Origin: Streptomyces sp. Tu6071
GTDB lineage: Bacteria; Actinomycetota; Actinomycetes; Streptomycetales; Streptomycetaceae
DNA: 64,000 nt
Assembly (NCBI RefSeq): GCF_000213055.1
Contig: NZ_CM001165.1
Coordinates: 2,901,945 to 2,965,944, forward strand
Reading direction: 5' to 3'
The notes beneath the pieces are model-generated. The model was not told where the DNA came from. It made no database searches and saw only the letters and a program-made list of their open reading frames with translations. The position numbers and the translations under genes were made by a program. Shown here piece after piece: positions 27,947 through 36,039 of this stretch. Position 1 is the first letter of the stretch. Each line of letters opens with the position of its first letter.

Positions 27947-27991
27947 GCCCCTCCGGCGTTCGGGGAGCGGAGTCCGGGGGCGGAGCCCCGC
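27947..27991. repeat. dispersed GC-rich palindromic intergenic repeat, copy 2
   Basis: It begins CCCCTCCGGCGTTCGGGGAG and ends GGGGGCGGAGCCCCGC, pairing as a hairpin around GCGGAGTCCGGGGGCGGAGC. It is the best match to copy 1 at 18093-18145 in the opposite orientation. Confidence 0.6.
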
Positions 27992-28060
27992 GCACACACA
28001 TCCGCCGCACCGCGCACCCGAGGCGGGACGCCCGCCACCTCCCGCTCCCGGAAACGCGGA

Positions 28061-28084
28061 ACGGGCCCGCTTGCGCGAGCCCGT
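28061..28084 (-). terminator. terminator downstream of whiB
   Basis: ACGGGCCCGC (28061-28070) pairs with GCGAGCCCGT (28075-28084) with one C-A mismatch and a TTGC loop. It lies 21 nt past the whiB stop on the minus strand. Confidence 0.7.
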
Positions 28085-28105
28085 GCGTTCGCAATCGCGG
28101 TCCGT

Positions 28106-28378
28106 TCAGACCGCGGCCTTCTTCAGCCGGCGCCGCTCCCGCTCCGACAGCCCGCCCCAGATCCCGAAGCGCTCGTCGTTGGCGAGGGCGTACTCCAGGC
28201 ACTCGGAGCGGACCTCGCAGGCGAGGCAGACCTTCTTCGCCTCTCTCGTCGAGCCGCCCTTCTCGGGGAAGAAGGATTCGGGATCGGTCTGGGCGCACAG
28301 GGCGCGCTCCTGCCAGCCCAGTTCCTCCTCGGCGTCCAACGCGTCGCCGACCAGCAGTTCCTGAAACAGCTCGGTCAT
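28106..28378 (-). CDS. whiB: WhiB sporulation regulator, [4Fe-4S] Wbl protein
   Basis: This 90-residue protein has all Wbl hallmarks: four Cys in ALCAQTD, VCLACEVRSEC (residues about 28, 56, 59 and 65), the G[I/V]WGG turn (ERFGIWGGLSERERR) and a basic C-terminus RRRLKKAAV. The sequence is very close, as I recall it, to S. coelicolor WhiB (SCO3034), which works with WhiA to stop aerial hyphal growth and start sporulation septation. I set the start at MTELFQELL, where GAGGGGCG precedes the ATG; the longer frame adds an unrelated tail. The promoter is at 28451-28480. Residues 8-20 differ from the usual acidic run but retain the pattern. Confidence 0.97.
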   Translation of the reverse strand: MTELFQELLVGDALDAEEELGWQERALCAQTDPESFFPEKGGSTREAKKVCLACEVRSECLEYALANDERFGIWGGLSERERRRLKKAAV

Positions 28379-28450
28379 CTGCGCCCCTCGTCTGTCTTTA
28401 CATCCCCGTGATGCCGCCGTTACTGATGGCGACCAAACGACACGAGTGAA

Positions 28451-28480
28451 ATTACAAGTGTGCTGATCCGAGGCAGTCAA
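28451..28480 (-). promoter_or_regulatory. whiB promoter candidate
   Basis: On the minus strand TTGACT (28475-28480) and TGTAAT (28451-28456) are separated by 18 bp, an unusually good vegetative-type promoter for this genome. Predicted transcription start lies near 28444, about 65 nt before the whiB ATG. Confidence 0.65.
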
Positions 28481-29206
28481 GCCGGGATCTGCTATTGGGC
28501 CCCTTATTCACTCTGCGGAACCAAGGGGGTGCGGAAAGTGTTCAAATCGGCCTAAACCCCGCCACACTCCCTGCACCCCTTCCGCACGGACACCGCGACG
28601 GCCGCCGACACCTGAGAAGACGTCACCGCATCCGCGCCCGTTCCGCGGAGGGCCCGTACTGCGAGCCTGATCACAGAGAGGTCACGAGCAGGCAACGGCA
28701 CCTCGCGGAGGGACTGCTGCCCCATGTGTCCCGTGAACGAGGTGCACAAACCTTTCAGCACTCTGGTCAACCCGATGAGGTGAATCCCTTGGCGGACCCC
28801 CGGGCCCGGTTGACATCTCAGGTGTGAGCCGCTTGCCTTGTGGGCATGCTCGCGCCTTACGCCTCCGCCCGGATGATCCGCTCCCGCAGCGCATCCGCGT
28901 GCGCGTGTCCGCGTACGGCGCCCGGCGTGCTGTGTACCGCCGGCTGTACGGCCTGAGCCCCCTCCCCGTACCGCGCCCTCCGCGTCCCGCACCCCGAGTC
29001 GTCCCGCTCCCCCGAGCCGTGCCGCTCCCCGGGCCCGCGTCCGACGCCTGAGCCCCGCCACAAGCAGTCGGGCTCCCCTCCTCCACCGCCTCCGCCGTGC
29101 CCCGCGCCGCCCCTCCTCCGGGCCCACCCCGCCCCCGGACCCGGGTTTTGCGCGGCACGCCCCGTTCGAGCCCCACCGGCCCGTACCCCGAGGAACGCAC
29201 CTCCCC
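28481..29206. other. long intergenic region between whiB and the cysteine dioxygenase gene
   Basis: These 726 bp have no credible gene; a 110-residue plus-strand frame at 28495-28827 has no family-like features. A nested hairpin occurs at 28698-28745: outer arms GCACCTCG/CGAGGTGC, inner arms GGGAC/GTCCC. TTGACA at 28810-28815 could be a -35 for rightward transcription, with CTCA-GGTG-TGAG just after it, though no good -10 follows. The final 200 bp are C-rich. Confidence 0.5.
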
Positions 29207-29713
29207 ATGAACGACCACAGCGACCTCCAGATCGCCGGCGACCTCCTGGAGGTCCCGCACCTGCTCCAGCCCCCGCGCCCCCACCCGGCGACCGTCGCCG
29301 AGTTCGCGGGGCTCGCCCGCACCCTCGCCGCCGCGCACGCCGCGTGGCGCCCCCTCGTCCGCTTCGACGCCACCGCCCGCTGGTACCACCGCCTGCGCAC
29401 CGGGCCCGGCTACGAGGTGTGGCTCCTGTCCTGGCTTCCCGGGCAGGGCAGCGGGCTCCACGACCACGGCCCCTCCAGCGGCGTACTGACCGTCCTCGAC
29501 GGGGAGTTGACCGAACGCACACCGCGCGCCGAACGCCACCTCGCCCCCGGCGCCCAGCGCGTCTTCGCACCCGGGTACGTGCACGAGGTCGTCAACGACG
29601 CGCTCGAACCCGCCGTGAGCCTGCACATCTACTACCCGGGCCTGACCGAGATGCCGATGCACGCCAAGGACGAGAGCGCCCACGCGGCCCACTGCGCCGC
29701 CGCCCACGCCTGA
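29207..29713 (+). CDS. cysteine dioxygenase (cupin)
   Basis: The 168-residue enzyme of the type I cysteine dioxygenase family oxidises cysteine to cysteine sulfinate using iron and oxygen. The cupin motifs give the three-His iron site: [20 protein letters not shown] near residues 84-103 and [14 protein letters not shown] near 123-136. Length and the [13 protein letters not shown] lead-in fit bacterial members. GAGGAAC lies upstream of the ATG. It is adjacent to fbiA but 132 bp away, so probably independent. A related 3-mercaptopropionate dioxygenase activity cannot be excluded. Confidence 0.9.
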   Translation: MNDHSDLQIAGDLLEVPHLLQPPRPHPATVAEFAGLARTLAAAHAAWRPLVRFDATARWYHRLRTGPGYEVWLLSWLPGQGSGLHDHGPSSGVLTVLDGELTERTPRAERHLAPGAQRVFAPGYVHEVVNDALEPAVSLHIYYPGLTEMPMHAKDESAHAAHCAAAHA

Positions 29714-29845
29714 GGCCGGACCCGCCCCCCGAGCACTCCGCGACAGCCCCCACGCCCGCACCGACCCGTACCCCCGCTCCCTCCCGTGCCCGCCCCGCAC
29801 CGCCCCCTGAATCCCCCCGCGCACCGCCTGCGAGAGACTGTCCCC

Positions 29846-30805
29846 ATGCGCATTGTGGTTCTGGCCGGCGGCATCGGCGGCGCCCGATTCCTGCGGGGCC
29901 TTCAGCAGGCCGTACCCGAGGGCACGGACATCACCGTCATCGGCAACACCGGGGACGACATCCACTTGTTCGGGCTGAAGGTGTGCCCGGACCTCGACAC
30001 CGTGATGTACACGCTCGGCGGCGGCATCAACGAGGAACAGGGCTGGGGGCGCAGCGAGGAATCCTTCCGGGTGAAGGAGGAACTCGCCGCCTACGGCGTC
30101 GGGCCCGAGTGGTTCGGGCTCGGCGACCGGGACTTCGCGACGCACATCGTGCGGACGCAGATGCTCGCGGCCGGTTACCCGCTCAGCGCCGTCACCGAAG
30201 CGCTGTGCGAACGCTGGCAGCCCGGCGTACGCCTCCTGCCCATGTCGGACGACCGCGTCGAGACGCACGTCGCCGTCGACACGGACGGGGAGCGCAAGGC
30301 CGTCCACTTCCAGGAGTACTGGGTCCGCCTGCGCGCCTCCGTGCCCGCACTCGCCGTCGTCCCCGTGGGCGCCGAGCAGGCGAAGCCCGCGCCGGGCGTC
30401 CTGGAGGCGATCGCGCGGGCCGACGTCATCCTCTTCCCGCCGTCCAACCCCGTCGTCTCGATCGGCACCATCCTCGCCGTGCCCGGCATCAGGGAGGCGA
30501 TCGCCGACGCGGGCGTACCCGTCGTCGGCCTCTCGCCGATCATCGGCGACGCCCCCGTGCGCGGCATGGCCGACAAGGTCCTCGCCGCCGTCGGCGTCGA
30601 GTCGAACGCCGCCGCCGTCGCCGAGCACTACGGCGCGGGGCTGCTCGACGGCTGGCTCGTGGACACCGTGGACGAGGCAGCGGTCGCGCGCGTCGAGGCG
30701 GAAGGCATCCGCTGCCGCGCCGTACCGCTCCTCATGACGGACCTCGACGCGAGCGCGCGCATGGCCCGCGCGGCACTCGAACTCGCCGAGGAGGTACGAG
30801 CGTGA
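29846..30805 (+). CDS. fbiA: 2-phospho-L-lactate (phosphoenolpyruvate) transferase, F420 biosynthesis
   Basis: The 319-residue CofD/FbiA enzyme transfers the phospholactyl or phosphoenolpyruvyl group from its guanosine diphosphate carrier to the deazaflavin Fo. It starts [20 protein letters not shown]; the longer frame upstream is rejected. Motifs include [34 protein letters not shown] and [20 protein letters not shown]. It overlaps fbiB by four bases (GTGA), showing coupled expression. F420 then serves many actinobacterial reductases, so this is a housekeeping cofactor pair. Confidence 0.97.
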   Translation: MRIVVLAGGIGGARFLRGLQQAVPEGTDITVIGNTGDDIHLFGLKVCPDLDTVMYTLGGGINEEQGWGRSEESFRVKEELAAYGVGPEWFGLGDRDFATHIVRTQMLAAGYPLSAVTEALCERWQPGVRLLPMSDDRVETHVAVDTDGERKAVHFQEYWVRLRASVPALAVVPVGAEQAKPAPGVLEAIARADVILFPPSNPVVSIGTILAVPGIREAIADAGVPVVGLSPIIGDAPVRGMADKVLAAVGVESNAAAVAEHYGAGLLDGWLVDTVDEAAVARVEAEGIRCRAVPLLMTDLDASARMARAALELAEEVRA

Positions 30806-32142
30806 GCACCCCGGCCCCCGCCCTCTCCGTACGGGCCCTCCCCGGCATCCCCGAGGTCGCCCCGGGCGACGACCTCGCCGCGCTCGTCGCCGCCGCCCAC
30901 CCCGGCCTCGCCGACGGGGACCTCGTCGTCGTCACCTCGAAGATCGTCTCCAAGGCCGAGGGGCGAATCATGGCCGCCGACTCGCGCGAGGAGGCGATCG
31001 ACGCCGAGACCGTCCGCGTCGTCGCCAGGCGCGGCCCGCTGCGCATCGTCGAGAACCGGCAGGGCCTCGTCATGGCCGCCGCCGGGGTCGACGCCTCGAA
31101 CACCGCCGCGGGGACCGTGCTCCTCCTCCCGGAGGACCCCGACGCCTCCGCCGCGCGCATCCGCGAAGGGCTGCGCGCGGCCCTCGGCGTCCGGGTCGGC
31201 GTCCTCGTCACGGACACCTTCGGGCGGCCCTGGCGCGCGGGGCTCACCGACGTCGCGATCGGCGCCTCGGGCGTACGGGTCCTCGACGACCTGCGCGGCG
31301 GCACGGACGCGCACGGCAACCCGCTCAGCGCCACCGTCGTCGCCCTCGCCGACGAGATCGCGGCGGCGGCCGACCTCGTGAAGGGCAAGGCGGCCGGCTA
31401 CCCGGTCGCCGTCGTGAGCGGCCTCGCGCACCTCGTCACGGACGGAACGGAGGAAGCCGACGGAACGGACGGAGCCGACGGAGCGCGGGGCGCGCGGGCG
31501 CTCGTGCGCGCCGCGCGCGACGACATGTTCCGGCTCGGGACCTCGGAGGCGGTACGGGAAGCGGTCGCCCAGCGCCGCACCGTCCGCGCCTTCACCGACG
31601 AGCCCGTCGACCCCGGCGCCGTACGCCGCGCCGTCGCCGCCGCCGTCACCGCGCCCGCGCCGCACCACACGACGCCGTGGCGCTTCGTCCTCCTGGAATC
31701 GGAGTCCGCGCGCACCGCGCTGCTCGACGCGATGCGCGACGCGTGGATCGCGGACCTGCGGCGCGACGGCAAGAGCGAGGAATCGATCGCGAAGCGGGTC
31801 CGGCGCGGCGACGTCCTGCGCAAGGCCCCCTACCTCGCGGTCCCGTGCCTCGTCACGGAGGGCGCGCACCACTACGGCGACGCGCGGCGCGACGCGGCGG
31901 AGCGGGAGATGTTCGTCGTGGCGACGGGCGCGGGGGTACAGAACTTCCTCGTCGCGCTCGCCGGGGAACGGCTCGGCTCGGCATGGGTGTCGTCCACGAT
32001 GTTCTGCCGGGACGTGGTGCGCGAGGTGCTGAAGCTGCCCGAGGAGTGGGACCCGATGGGCGCGGTGGCGATCGGGCACCCGCGGGAGGTGCCGCCCCCG
32101 AGGGCGGGGCGGGACCCGGAGGACTTCCTGACCGTCCGCTGA
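30802..32142 (+). CDS. fbiB: coenzyme F420:L-glutamate ligase fused to an FMN reductase domain
   Basis: The 446-residue bifunctional protein adds the poly-glutamate tail to F420. Residues 1-235 are the CofE ligase domain: [41 protein letters not shown] short linker rich in Asp/Gly ([15 protein letters not shown]) follows. Residues 250-446 form a nitroreductase-like domain ([40 protein letters not shown]), which reduces dehydro-F420-0 as shown for mycobacterial FbiB. The GTG start overlaps the fbiA stop. The stop lies 12 bp from the convergent DNA glycosylase stop. Confidence 0.97.
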   Translation: MSTPAPALSVRALPGIPEVAPGDDLAALVAAAHPGLADGDLVVVTSKIVSKAEGRIMAADSREEAIDAETVRVVARRGPLRIVENRQGLVMAAAGVDASNTAAGTVLLLPEDPDASAARIREGLRAALGVRVGVLVTDTFGRPWRAGLTDVAIGASGVRVLDDLRGGTDAHGNPLSATVVALADEIAAAADLVKGKAAGYPVAVVSGLAHLVTDGTEEADGTDGADGARGARALVRAARDDMFRLGTSEAVREAVAQRRTVRAFTDEPVDPGAVRRAVAAAVTAPAPHHTTPWRFVLLESESARTALLDAMRDAWIADLRRDGKSEESIAKRVRRGDVLRKAPYLAVPCLVTEGAHHYGDARRDAAEREMFVVATGAGVQNFLVALAGERLGSAWVSSTMFCRDVVREVLKLPEEWDPMGAVAIGHPREVPPPRAGRDPEDFLTVR

Positions 32143-32154
32143 GACGGGGCGGCG

Positions 32155-33120
32155 CTACCAGCGCGCGATGTCGGTCTTCCGCATCTTCGGGGCGCGGCGC
32201 GGCGGGATCGAGCCGACCGTCAGGAGGTAACGGACGGCGCGGTGGCGGTGGCCCTCGTACGGGGCGAGCAGTTCGAGCATGCGGGCGTCGTCGGCGTCCC
32301 GCTCGCCCACGAGGGACCAGCCGACGATGCGCGGCAGGTGCAGGTCCCCGGTCGTGACCTCGTCGGGCGCGCCGTGCGTGCGCTGGACGACCTCGGCGGA
32401 GGTCCAGGGGCCGATCCCGGGGATCTTCTCCAGACGGGCACGGGCCTCGGCGGGCGTCATCCCGGCGGCCTCCTCCATGCGCGCGGCGACCCGCACCGCC
32501 CGCAGGATCGTCGAGGCCCGCTTGTTGTCGACGCCCGCGCGGTGCCACTCCCAGGAGGGGACGAGCGCCCAGTCGCGCGCGGCGAGCGGCACCGCCATCC
32601 CCTCGGGCGCGGGCCCCGGCGCGGGCTCGCCGAACCGGGTGAGGAGGCGGCGCCAGGCCCGGTACGCCTCGTCCGCCGTGACCTTCTGCTCCAGGACGGA
32701 GGGGACGAGCGATTCGAGGACGAGGCCGGTCCGCGCGAGCCGCAGCCCCGGCGCGCGGCGCTGCCCCTCGGCCACGAGCCGGTGGCGGGGCGCGAACCCC
32801 CCGGGGCTGTCCTCGCCGCCGAGCAGGGCGGGCAGCCGGTCGAGGAACCACGTGGCGCCGGGGCCCCAGGCATCCCCCCGCACGGTCCCCCCGAGGGCGG
32901 TCACCCGGAGCGTCGCGGGGCCCTCGGGCGTCCGGCTGACCCGCCAGAAGGCGCCGCTCGCGTCCACGCGGAAGGCGGGATCGCCGGGCCCGCGCCGCAG
33001 ACAGCCGAGGACCTGACCGAGGTGCAGGGGCCCGTCGGGGGCCCACTCGCGGTGATGGGCAGCCTGTGACAGGGGCGCACGGGAGGGTGCGGGGATACGG
33101 AGGGGAAAACGGCCGGCCAC
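32155..33120 (-). CDS. DNA-3-methyladenine glycosylase II-type (AlkA/HhH-GPD)
   Basis: This 321-residue protein is a base-excision glycosylase for alkylated purines. The helix-hairpin-helix is LEKIPGIGPWTSAEVVQRTH near residues 235-255, and the catalytic Asp follows in TTGDLHLPRIVGWSL. An N-terminal AlkA-like beta-sheet region covers residues 30-130. Two basic helices near 180 (LVLESLVPSVLEQKVTADEA) carry the conserved Gln-Lys pair. It is transcribed against fbiB and does not seem to share an operon with the downstream guanylyltransferase, because a repeat-rich 129-bp gap precedes its start. Confidence 0.9.
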   Translation of the reverse strand: MAGRFPLRIPAPSRAPLSQAAHHREWAPDGPLHLGQVLGCLRRGPGDPAFRVDASGAFWRVSRTPEGPATLRVTALGGTVRGDAWGPGATWFLDRLPALLGGEDSPGGFAPRHRLVAEGQRRAPGLRLARTGLVLESLVPSVLEQKVTADEAYRAWRRLLTRFGEPAPGPAPEGMAVPLAARDWALVPSWEWHRAGVDNKRASTILRAVRVAARMEEAAGMTPAEARARLEKIPGIGPWTSAEVVQRTHGAPDEVTTGDLHLPRIVGWSLVGERDADDARMLELLAPYEGHRHRAVRYLLTVGSIPPRRAPKMRKTDIARW

Positions 33121-33148
33121 GCGTCGAGGCTACGGCACCCCACAACCA

Positions 33149-33218
33149 AGCCCCTCCGGCGAGCAGAATCCAGCCCCTCCGGCGATGGAGGAGCGGGGGC
33201 CTGGGGGCAGCGCCCCCA
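33149..33218. repeat. dispersed GC-rich palindromic intergenic repeat, copy 3 (partly duplicated)
   Basis: AGCCCCTCCGGCGA occurs twice (starting 33149 and 33173), then GGAGGAGCGGGGGCCTGGGGG and a hairpin (GGGGGC AGC GCCCCC). The lead-in AGCCC-TCCGGCG is shared with 62211-62258 and 60731-60774. Confidence 0.55.
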
Positions 33219-33249
33219 CACGCCGCGCCGCGAAAAGGCGGACTCCGCG

Positions 33250-34341
33250 CTACTGGTCCGAGGAGAACCGCACCGCCCCGTCCGGCAGGACGGCCCCGCA
33301 CCACACCCGCACGCCGTCCCGCAGTTCGTTGTCGGCCCCGACGACCGCCCCGTCCCCGATGACCGCCCCGTCGAGCACGGTCCGTGCGCCGACCCTGGCC
33401 GAGACCCCCACGAGCGAGTCCATCACGATCGCGCCGGGCGCGATCACCGCCCCGGCGAGGACCGTCGAGCCGCCGACCCGCGCGCCCTCGCCGATCACCG
33501 CGCCCTCGCCGACCACCGTGCCGCCCGTGAGCTTGGCGTCCTCGGCGACCTCGGCGCCGGGCAGGACGAGGTGTTCGCCGCAGCGGCCCGGGACGGCCGG
33601 GGAGGGGGCGTGGCCGAGGACGAGGTCGGCGGAGCCGCGGACGAACGCCTGCGGGGTGCCGAGGTCGAGCCAGTACGTGGAGTCGACCATGCCCTGGAGG
33701 TGGGCGCCGGATTCGAGGAGCCCGGGGAAGGTCTCGCGCTCGACGGAGACGGGACGGCCGGTGGGGATGGAGTCGATGATCCGGCGGCGGAAGACGTAGG
33801 CGCCCGCGTTGATCTGGTCGGTGACGATCTCCTCGGGCGTCTGCGGCTTCTCCAGGAAGGCGAGGACGCGGCCCGAGGCGTCGGTGGGCACGAGACCGAA
33901 GGCGCGGGGGTCCTCGACGCGGCTGAGGTGGAGCGAGACATCGGCGCCGGTGGTGACGTGGGTGCCGACGAGGGCGCCGATGTCGAGCCCCGTGAGGATG
34001 TCGCCGTTGAAGATGAGGACGGGGTCGTCGGGGCCCGACTCCAGGTGGGAGGCGACGTTGCGGATCGCGCCGCCGGTGCCGAGCGGCTCGCGTTCGGTGA
34101 CGTAGTCGATGCGCAGCCCGAGCGCGGAGCCGTCCCCGAAGTACGGCTCGAAGACCTCGGCGAGGTACGAGGTCGCGAGCACGATGTGCTCCACACCGGC
34201 CGCCCGCGCCCGCGCCAGCTGATGCGCGAGAAACGGCACCCCCGCCGCCGGAACCATCGGCTTGGGGGTGTTCACCGTGAGGGGGCGCAACCTCGTGCCC
34301 TTGCCGCCCACCAGGAGGATCGCTTCCGGGGCCTTGGTCAC
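33250..34341 (-). CDS. NDP-sugar synthase, mannose-1-phosphate guanylyltransferase type
   Basis: The 363-residue nucleotidyltransferase activates a sugar-1-phosphate. It starts at the GTG giving MTKAPEAILLVGGKGTRLRP, with AAGGAG 7 nt upstream; the longer frame is a read-through of upstream hairpins. Residues 5-235 form the GT-A-like domain with LVGGKGTRLRPLTVNTPKPM, ILVFNGDIL-type Asp (LIFNGDILTGLDI) and the FLEKPQ and DLGTPQAF motifs. Residues 255-363 are left-handed beta-helix hexapeptide repeats (TVVGEGAVIGEGARVGGSTV). In Streptomyces this paralog beside phosphomannomutase is annotated as mannose-1-phosphate guanylyltransferase, which I follow; other NTP-sugar activities are possible. Confidence 0.88.
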   Translation of the reverse strand: MTKAPEAILLVGGKGTRLRPLTVNTPKPMVPAAGVPFLAHQLARARAAGVEHIVLATSYLAEVFEPYFGDGSALGLRIDYVTEREPLGTGGAIRNVASHLESGPDDPVLIFNGDILTGLDIGALVGTHVTTGADVSLHLSRVEDPRAFGLVPTDASGRVLAFLEKPQTPEEIVTDQINAGAYVFRRRIIDSIPTGRPVSVERETFPGLLESGAHLQGMVDSTYWLDLGTPQAFVRGSADLVLGHAPSPAVPGRCGEHLVLPGAEVAEDAKLTGGTVVGEGAVIGEGARVGGSTVLAGAVIAPGAIVMDSLVGVSARVGARTVLDGAVIGDGAVVGADNELRDGVRVWCGAVLPDGAVRFSSDQ

Positions 34342-34362
34342 CGTGTCTCCTTCGAGGATGCC

Positions 34363-34412
34363 CCGGCCTTCAGGCCGGAGTGGGGGTACCTCCCGCTGAC
34401 GGGGGAGGATCG
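34363..34412 (+). other. hairpin pair resembling a TnpB omegaRNA 3' end (orphan or left-end copy)
   Basis: A perfect hairpin CCGGCCTTCAGGCCGG (34364-34379) is followed by TACCTCCCGC...GGGGGAGGA (34387-34409), whose CCTCCC and GGGAGG arms pair, then TCGACG. The order (hairpin, spacer, TACCTC hairpin, GGGAGGA) mirrors the omegaRNA-like segment after tnpB at 35823-35894. It sits between the RHH stop and the guanylyltransferase start, in that gene's leader but on the opposite strand. Confidence 0.45.
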
Positions 34413-34452
34413 ACGCTCCCGCCGAGCGGGGCATGGGGCGGGATCGCTGCCC

Positions 34453-34614
34453 TCAGAGCGAGGAGTCATCTCCACCCACCGCTCCGAGGGCGACCTCGAG
34501 GAGGTGGATGATCTCGGAGTTGACGGACCGCCGGTCGGCATGGGCCGCTTCGACGAGGCGGGCGTGCAGCACGGCCGGCAGGCGGAGAGAGAGCCGCTTC
34601 TCGTCATCATCCAT
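34453..34614 (-). CDS. ribbon-helix-helix (Arc/MetJ-like) DNA-binding protein
   Basis: This 53-residue protein is set to start at MDDDEKRLSLRLPAVLHARL, the codon facing tnpB; an ORF extended upstream would overlap tnpB. The pattern strand KRLSLRLPAVLH, helix ARLVEAAHADRRS, helix VNSEIIHLLEVALGA is a classic RHH dimer domain, with Leu and Arg residues of the beta strand contacting DNA. Tail residues GGDDSSL are acidic. Divergent and 14 bp from tnpB, it most likely represses both genes from the junction (inference). Small RHH genes neighbouring TnpB transposase genes are annotated repeatedly in Streptomyces as Arc-family proteins; no mechanism is known to me. Confidence 0.8.
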   Translation of the reverse strand: MDDDEKRLSLRLPAVLHARLVEAAHADRRSVNSEIIHLLEVALGAVGGDDSSL

Positions 34615-34634
34615 GCCAAAATGATGCCATGACG
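34602..34634. promoter_or_regulatory. overlapping inverted repeats at the RHH/tnpB start junction
   Basis: CGTCAT (34602-34607) pairs with ATGACG (34629-34634), and CATCAT (34605-34610) pairs with ATGATG (34621-34626), all around two divergent start codons 14 bp apart. Such short arms fit RHH dimer operators. The same sequence also encodes the first residues of both proteins, so some symmetry could be accidental. Confidence 0.4.
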
Positions 34635-35855
34635 ATGCCAACGGAGCGGCGGGAGGGCCCGGTGCGCGTCCGGTACACCTACCGGCTGCGCGTCTCGTCG
34701 GCCGCTCGCGGCGCACTGCTGGCCGAGTGGGACCGGTGCCGCTGGGTGTGGAACGAGTGCGTCGCCAAGTCCCGGCAGGTGCACGCCCACAACCGGCAGC
34801 ACCCCGGCGCCGGGCTGACCTGTGGCCCGGCGGGGCTCGACAAGATGCTGACCGAGGCCCGCGCCGCGATGGCGTGGCTGCGCGAGGGCGCGTCGGTGCC
34901 GCAGCAGCAGACGATCCGGGACTTCGCGAAGGCCCGCTCCAAGGCGCTGAAGGACATCGAGAGATGTCTGCCGGTCCGCCGCCGCGCGGGGATGCCGAGG
35001 GCGAAGAGGAAGCGCGAGTCCGCGCCCACGCTGAACTACACCGTCCGCGGCTTCCGGCTGAGGGAGGGGCGCCTGCATCTGGCGGGCGGGATCGTCCTGG
35101 CGGTGGTCTGGTCGCGGGAGCTGCCGTCCGCGCCGTCCTCCGTGCGGGTGTACCGCGACAGCATCGGTCACTGGTACGCGTCGTTCGTCGTCGCAGCCGA
35201 GCGGCGACCGCTGCCCGGAACGGGCGCGGTGCTCGGTGTGGACTGGGGCGTCAGAGAGATCGCCACGACCACGAGCGACACGCACGACCTGCCCCACCCG
35301 CGGCACGGGGACAGCGCCGCTCGAGGCCTCGCCCGCTACCAGCGGATGATGGCCCGCCGCCGCCCGGCCAAGGGACAGGCCGCGTCCCAGGGCTACCGGT
35401 GCGCCCGGACGCAGGCGGCGAAGGCACACAAGAGGATCGCGCGGCGGCGCCAGGACACCGCCCGCAAGTGGGCCAAGCGCGTCGTGCGCGACCACGACGC
35501 GATCGCCGTCGAGAACTTCCGGCCGGGGTTCCTCGCCGGGACCACCATGACGCGCAAGGCCGCCGACGCCGCCATCGGCGCCACCAAGGCGGCCCTGATC
35601 GAGATGGGCCACAAGCACGGGCGCGACGTGCGCCTGGTGCATCCCGCGCACACCACCACGGACTGCGCGTCGTGCGGAGCGAGAACCAAGCACGCACTTC
35701 CTCTTTCGGAACGTATCTACACCTGCACCGCATGCGGAACGGTCTCGCCCAGGGACAAGAACTCCGCGCGCGTGATGCTGGTCCGGGCCGGTCTCGTCCC
35801 GGCTGGTGCCGACGGCGCAAGACCTCGGGGAGCGCCGCTCCCCGAGGCTGCCTGA
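34629..35855 (+). CDS. tnpB: TnpB-family RNA-guided endonuclease (IS200/IS605 type)
   Basis: This 408-residue TnpB appears full length. The RuvC catalytic triad is intact: D205 in VLGVDWGVRE, E295 in DAIAVENFRPG, D376 in VSPRDKNSAR. The zinc ribbon has C346/C349 (DCASCG) and C366/C369 (CTACG). The N-terminal wedge and helical region includes CRWVWNECVAKSRQ and VPQQQTIRDFAKARSKALKD. Family members use an omegaRNA made from the element's right end to cut DNA matching the flanking guide. A hairpin-rich right end follows directly (35823-35894). No TnpA gene is present. The start ATG is 14 bp from the divergent RHH start, and no ribosome binding site fits between, so it may be leaderless or start at the second ATG (third codon). 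Confidence 0.92.
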   Translation: MTMPTERREGPVRVRYTYRLRVSSAARGALLAEWDRCRWVWNECVAKSRQVHAHNRQHPGAGLTCGPAGLDKMLTEARAAMAWLREGASVPQQQTIRDFAKARSKALKDIERCLPVRRRAGMPRAKRKRESAPTLNYTVRGFRLREGRLHLAGGIVLAVVWSRELPSAPSSVRVYRDSIGHWYASFVVAAERRPLPGTGAVLGVDWGVREIATTTSDTHDLPHPRHGDSAARGLARYQRMMARRRPAKGQAASQGYRCARTQAAKAHKRIARRRQDTARKWAKRVVRDHDAIAVENFRPGFLAGTTMTRKAADAAIGATKAALIEMGHKHGRDVRLVHPAHTTTDCASCGARTKHALPLSERIYTCTACGTVSPRDKNSARVMLVRAGLVPAGADGARPRGAPLPEAA

Positions 35856-35894
35856 GCCAGAAATACCTCTCCCGCGGGAGAGGGAGGACGTCAA
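35823..35894 (+). ncRNA. predicted omegaRNA (reRNA) scaffold at the tnpB right end
   Basis: An 11-bp perfect hairpin with triloop (CCTCGGGGAGC, 35823-35833, with GCTCCCCGAGG, 35837-35847) overlaps the tnpB stop. It is followed by the palindrome CCTCTCCCGCGGGAGAGG (35866-35883) and GAGGACGTCAA ending at 35894. This arrangement at the 3' end of tnpB is where omegaRNAs of IS605-type elements are encoded. The guide would begin near 35895 (GCTGGCTTCTCTGCTTCCTG). The exact 5' end, processing site and scaffold/guide border are inferred. Confidence 0.55.
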
Positions 35895-36039
35895 GCTGGC
35901 TTCTCTGCTTCCTGACCGACCGCTCTTCCTGATGGGCCCGCCGAATGTCTTTCGGCCGGACAGTTTATGCAGATGAGGATCTTTGCGGGGAAGCCGGAAC
36001 CCTCCCTGGGCGGGAGGGTTCCGGTGGCGGAGGGTGGGG

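Larger units (their letters stand above)
27661..28105. other. intergenic region between whiB and the glycosyltransferase
   Basis: This 445-bp gap holds no gene. It carries the glycosyltransferase leader with a possible -10 TAGTGT (27746-27751 region, minus strand), the dispersed repeat copy at 27947-27991, and the whiB terminator at 28061-28084. GGGTTC/GAACCC-like words and a ACCCTTAGGGG-type segment near 27845-27880 are also present but not interpretable. Confidence 0.5.

Noticed and set aside
28495..28827. 110-residue plus-strand open frame upstream of cysteine dioxygenase
   Set aside because: No family features and no ribosome binding site; it lies in a promoter region with biased GC content.
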